Source: SAR202 cluster bacterium (lineage in GTDB: Bacteria > Chloroflexota > Dehalococcoidia > Lucifugimonadales > Lucifugimonadaceae). From it: DNA of 49,343 nucleotides. The stretch spans positions 1 through 49,343 of the forward strand of contig VGZT01000015.1 in the NCBI GenBank assembly GCA_016872495.1, written 5' to 3'. The notes under the pieces are model-generated. The model worked only from the letters and a program-made list of their open reading frames with translations, made no database searches and had not been told where the DNA came from. Shown piece by piece: positions 47,220-49,343 of the stretch. Made by a program: the position numbers and the translations under genes. The first letter of the stretch is position 1; each line of letters opens with the position of its first letter.

Positions 47220-48622
47220 CCGAGCTTCACTACCAGTCGATCGCGGAGATCGCCCCTCAGATCAAGTCAGGCAAGCTTTCGCCGGTTCGCCTGACTGAGC
47301 TTGCCCTGGAACGCGTGGCCAGGCTCGACAAGTCGCTCAACGCCGTGCTTACGTTGCTCGGCGACCAGGCCCTGGCGTCCGCCCACCGGCACGCAAAGGA
47401 GATCCAGGCCGGAAGGTATCGCGGGGGGCTTCACGGCATTCCCATCGGGCTGAAGGACCTGTTTGATGTGGAGGGCGTGGCGACCACCGCAGGTTCCACG
47501 ATCCTGCGCCACAACATTGCGTCGGCCGATGCTTTCGTCACACGCAGGCTCAAGGACGCCGGCGCCATCATCATCGGCAAGCTCAACATGGTCGAGTTCG
47601 CGATGGGCGCAACGGGCCTGAATCCGCACTACGGCCCCGCGCGCAACCCGTGGGACACATCTCGCATCACGTGCGGTTCCTCCGGAGGTTCGGCCGCCGC
47701 AGTTGCGGCCGGTCTCTGTTTTGGGGCGCTTGGCAGCGACACCGGTGGCTCGATACGCATGCCCGCCGCCGTGTGCGGCCTTGCGGGATTCAAACCGACC
47801 TACGGGGTTGTGAGCCGCACGGGCGTCCTGGACCTCAGCTGGACCTGCGACCACGTGGGTCCAATGGCCAGGACCACCGCGGATTGCGCGCTGATGATGA
47901 ACGCCATTGCCGGTCACGACCCTGCCGATCCCGGCTCGGCGACCGCGCGCCCTGGCGCCTTCGATGCCCAGTTGGACCGCGGGCTGAGGGGCGTCCGGGT
48001 CGGCGTTCCCGCCCACTACTTCTTCGAAGGAGTCGATGCCGAGATCGAAGCGGCGGTCCGGTCTTCGATCGAGACTATGCGCTCGGCGGGCGCACTCGTC
48101 CGCGAGGTGGCGATGCCCTGGGCGAAACTGGGACGCACGATAAACGTCGGCGTGCTGGTGCCCGAGGCCGTCGCGGTACATGAGCAGTGGCTTAAGGCCA
48201 GCAGGACGAAATACAGCGCCGAGGTGCGCGCCCGGCTGGAGGCCGCACAGACGACGAGCGCGCTCGACTACATCCGGGCGCTGCGGGCCAGGCGGTGGTT
48301 CAACGAGCAGATGGAAGCTGCGCTGGCGGACGTCGACGTCCTGGTCACGCCCACGGTGCCCGTTCAGACGCCAACGATCGAGGAGTGCACTCCGCCACCG
48401 GGCGCCAATGAGGGCAAGGCAGGGGGCACGCTCGGCAACTTCACTGGCGTGTTCAACACGACCGGCGGGCCGTCGCTCAGCGTCACGTGTGGTTACACCC
48501 GGGCAGGTATGCCGATTGGAATGATGATCTCGGGACGCGCCTTCGAGGACGCCACGGTGCTGCGGGTGGGCGACGCCTATGAAAGAGCGGCGAAGCATAA
48601 CCTCCGCCACCCGGACATGTAA
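47216..48622 (+). CDS. amidase signature family enzyme (AtzE/GatA-like)
   Basis: 468 aa. The Ser-cis-Ser-Lys triad: Lys in PIGLKDLFDVEGV, Ser in TCGSSGGSAAAVAAG and Ser in GSDTGGSIRMPA. FKPTYGVVSRTGV and the hydrophobic MPIGMMISGRAFEDATVLRVGDAYE end are family features. It is about 25% shorter in the C-terminal domain than the large amidases and similar in size to GatA. With the small protein before it, it resembles AtzE-AtzG. A true second GatA is unlikely because gatC-gatA are at 41510. Confidence 0.9.
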   Translation: MTELHYQSIAEIAPQIKSGKLSPVRLTELALERVARLDKSLNAVLTLLGDQALASAHRHAKEIQAGRYRGGLHGIPIGLKDLFDVEGVATTAGSTILRHNIASADAFVTRRLKDAGAIIIGKLNMVEFAMGATGLNPHYGPARNPWDTSRITCGSSGGSAAAVAAGLCFGALGSDTGGSIRMPAAVCGLAGFKPTYGVVSRTGVLDLSWTCDHVGPMARTTADCALMMNAIAGHDPADPGSATARPGAFDAQLDRGLRGVRVGVPAHYFFEGVDAEIEAAVRSSIETMRSAGALVREVAMPWAKLGRTINVGVLVPEAVAVHEQWLKASRTKYSAEVRARLEAAQTTSALDYIRALRARRWFNEQMEAALADVDVLVTPTVPVQTPTIEECTPPPGANEGKAGGTLGNFTGVFNTTGGPSLSVTCGYTRAGMPIGMMISGRAFEDATVLRVGDAYERAAKHNLRHPDM

Positions 48623-48680
48623 GGACCGGTCGAAGAACAAGAAGCGGCGAAGTTTCCACCGCCGATTCCTGGTTTGCGTA

Positions 48681-48726
48681 TGGTCGGGGTGACAGGATTC
48701 GAACCTGTGGCCCCCAGTACTTCAGA
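48681..48726 (-). mobile_element. tRNA 3'-end fragment (probably tRNA-Pro), putative integration site
   Basis: The minus strand here reads as the last 46 nt of a tRNA. Anticodon loop-like CTGAAGT comes first, then ACTGG, GGGCC, the T arm ACAGG-TTCGAAT-CCTGT, CACCCCG, discriminator A and CCA. The 3' acceptor strand demands a 5' strand CGGGGTG (C1-G72), which is typical of tRNA-Pro. The 5' half is not present, so this is not a working gene. Such 3' copies mark the far end of elements that integrate into tRNA genes. Confidence 0.7.
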
Positions 48727-48927
48727 CGGTCCTATCGGCGCTGACAGGTAACAATCAAGGCTGAACGCGCCCCGAGTCCCCGCGACGGCCTTGGTTTTGG
48801 TCGCGGCCGCGTCAATACGTGCGCGTTTCTATTGAGACGGGTGCCCGGCCGTGCGCCGCGCCTGCGAGCGCACGAACCGGCAGTAAATTCCTCCTGCAAC
48901 CCCACCCCATTGTGAAGGAGGACGCCC

Positions 48928-49123
48928 ATGCATCGCCTGCTGTCAACGACCAAAGCCTGACGCGCTTTACATCGACTTTGAGGGCGCTGCTACCGAACCG
49001 CCATCGCTCCTCGGCCTCCTCTTGTGCCGGGGCCGAGGGGCAGGGCAGACACGCTCCCCAACTACGCGGCCCTCACCGGATACCACATTCACCCAGATAA
49101 AAGCGGACGACGGAGATGAAGCA
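48928..49123 (+). pseudogene. frameshifted gene remnant (STTK-PDALYIDFEG)
   Basis: A strong AAGGAGG site precedes ATG 48928, but its frame ends after MHRLLSTTKA. Skipping one base after the AAA codon joins it to PDALYIDFEGAATEPPSLLGLLL, which reads like a real protein start. The later part is not coherent. It may be a decayed gene or need a +1 frameshift. I cannot name the family. The gap 48727-48927 has nothing I can support. Confidence 0.4.
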
Positions 49124-49343
49124 ATGCACGACCAGAGCGACAGTGCCCAGCAGACCCACACCGATCCCCTGACCACTTGGCTCACCAGCCTGCGCCTCGG
49201 CGACCCGATCACTCAAGGGCCCCTGGCCCTGGTGCCTGTCTTCGCCGACGGGGCGCCGAACAGCCTCAAGTACCGCACGCTCGCCGATGCGATCGCACGT
49301 GGTGAGGTAACCGTCACCGAGTTGCCGACGGCGCAGGTGCCCA
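49124..49343 (+). CDS. ARPP-1/DUF6569-like protein (C-terminus beyond window)
   Basis: 73 residues before the window ends. ATG 49124 with GGAG upstream. The part seen, LTTWLTSLRLGDPITQGPL, then ALVPVFADGAP, then YRTLADAIARGEVTVTELP, matches the start of ARPP-1 domains. These are named for association with ARG and rhodanese-phosphatase proteins in prokaryotic conflict-related gene neighbourhoods. The frame is open upstream to 48887, continuous with the YIDFEG remnant. This is the first intact gene on the island side of the tRNA fragment. Confidence 0.7.
   Translation, partial: MHDQSDSAQQTHTDPLTTWLTSLRLGDPITQGPLALVPVFADGAPNSLKYRTLADAIARGEVTVTELPTAQVP

Noticed and set aside
48681-48757. Complete tRNA gene
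   Set aside because: The 5' acceptor strand CGGGGTG and a D arm are absent at the required distance, so only the 3' part is present.

Overview
The window is about 49 kb of GC-rich chromosomal DNA from a bacterium. The mix of genes (monoderm-type lipoproteins with threonine/alanine/proline-rich linkers, RNase J, a MidA-like methyltransferase, DUF177-rpmF-fabD-nusB-acpP in one operon, very frequent TTG starts, a TGS-less threonyl-tRNA synthetase) suggests a Chloroflexota lineage, perhaps Dehalococcoidia/SAR202-like. That assignment is inference from gene content, not from a marker search. No rRNA, CRISPR array or insertion sequence was seen.

Layout. 1-9359 (minus): a secreted Ig-like protein running off the left edge, rho, pyrG, then a compact operon read P1-family peptidase > panB > panC > surE. 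In that operon panB carries a C-terminal XRE-type DNA-binding domain. 9741-17893 (plus): DUF177, rpmF, fabD, nusB, acpP, family-4 uracil-DNA glycosylase, RNase J and FtsK, followed by a cupredoxin-like lipoprotein. 18137-22299 (minus): a peptide/nickel-type ABC importer (binding protein, a strong terminator, two permeases, no ATPase). 22700-27967 (plus): a TPP riboswitch with thiG-tenI/thiE-thiS, then a sugar-acid group (KDPG aldolase, PfkB kinase, amidohydrolase), then a peroxiredoxin whose catalytic residue is encoded by an in-frame TGA (selenocysteine). 27976-41137 (minus): MidA-like methyltransferase, citrate synthase, thrS, tRNA-Val(GAC), rpoC, rpoB. 41510-48622 (mixed): gatC-gatA-lipoprotein, inositol monophosphatase-like enzyme, gamma-carbonic-anhydrase-like protein, argS, and a small GatC/AtzG-like protein coupled to a second amidase.

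At the right edge (48681-48726) lies a 3' fragment of a tRNA, probably tRNA-Pro, whose orientation predicts that an integrated element begins there and extends beyond the window. The first things in it are a frameshifted gene remnant and the start of an ARPP-1-like (DUF6569-like) gene.

Regulation is unusually readable. Several intergenic regions hold TTGACA-type promoters with 17-18 bp spacers, often followed by 150-340 nt leaders, and genes are coupled by TTGA, ATGA or CTGA start/stop overlaps. The most interesting items are the selenocysteine peroxiredoxin, the PanB-HTH fusion with an AT-rich palindrome just upstream of its operon, the tRNA-fragment attachment site, the amidase/AtzG-like pair, and the uracil-DNA glycosylase with a C-terminal sliding-clamp motif.
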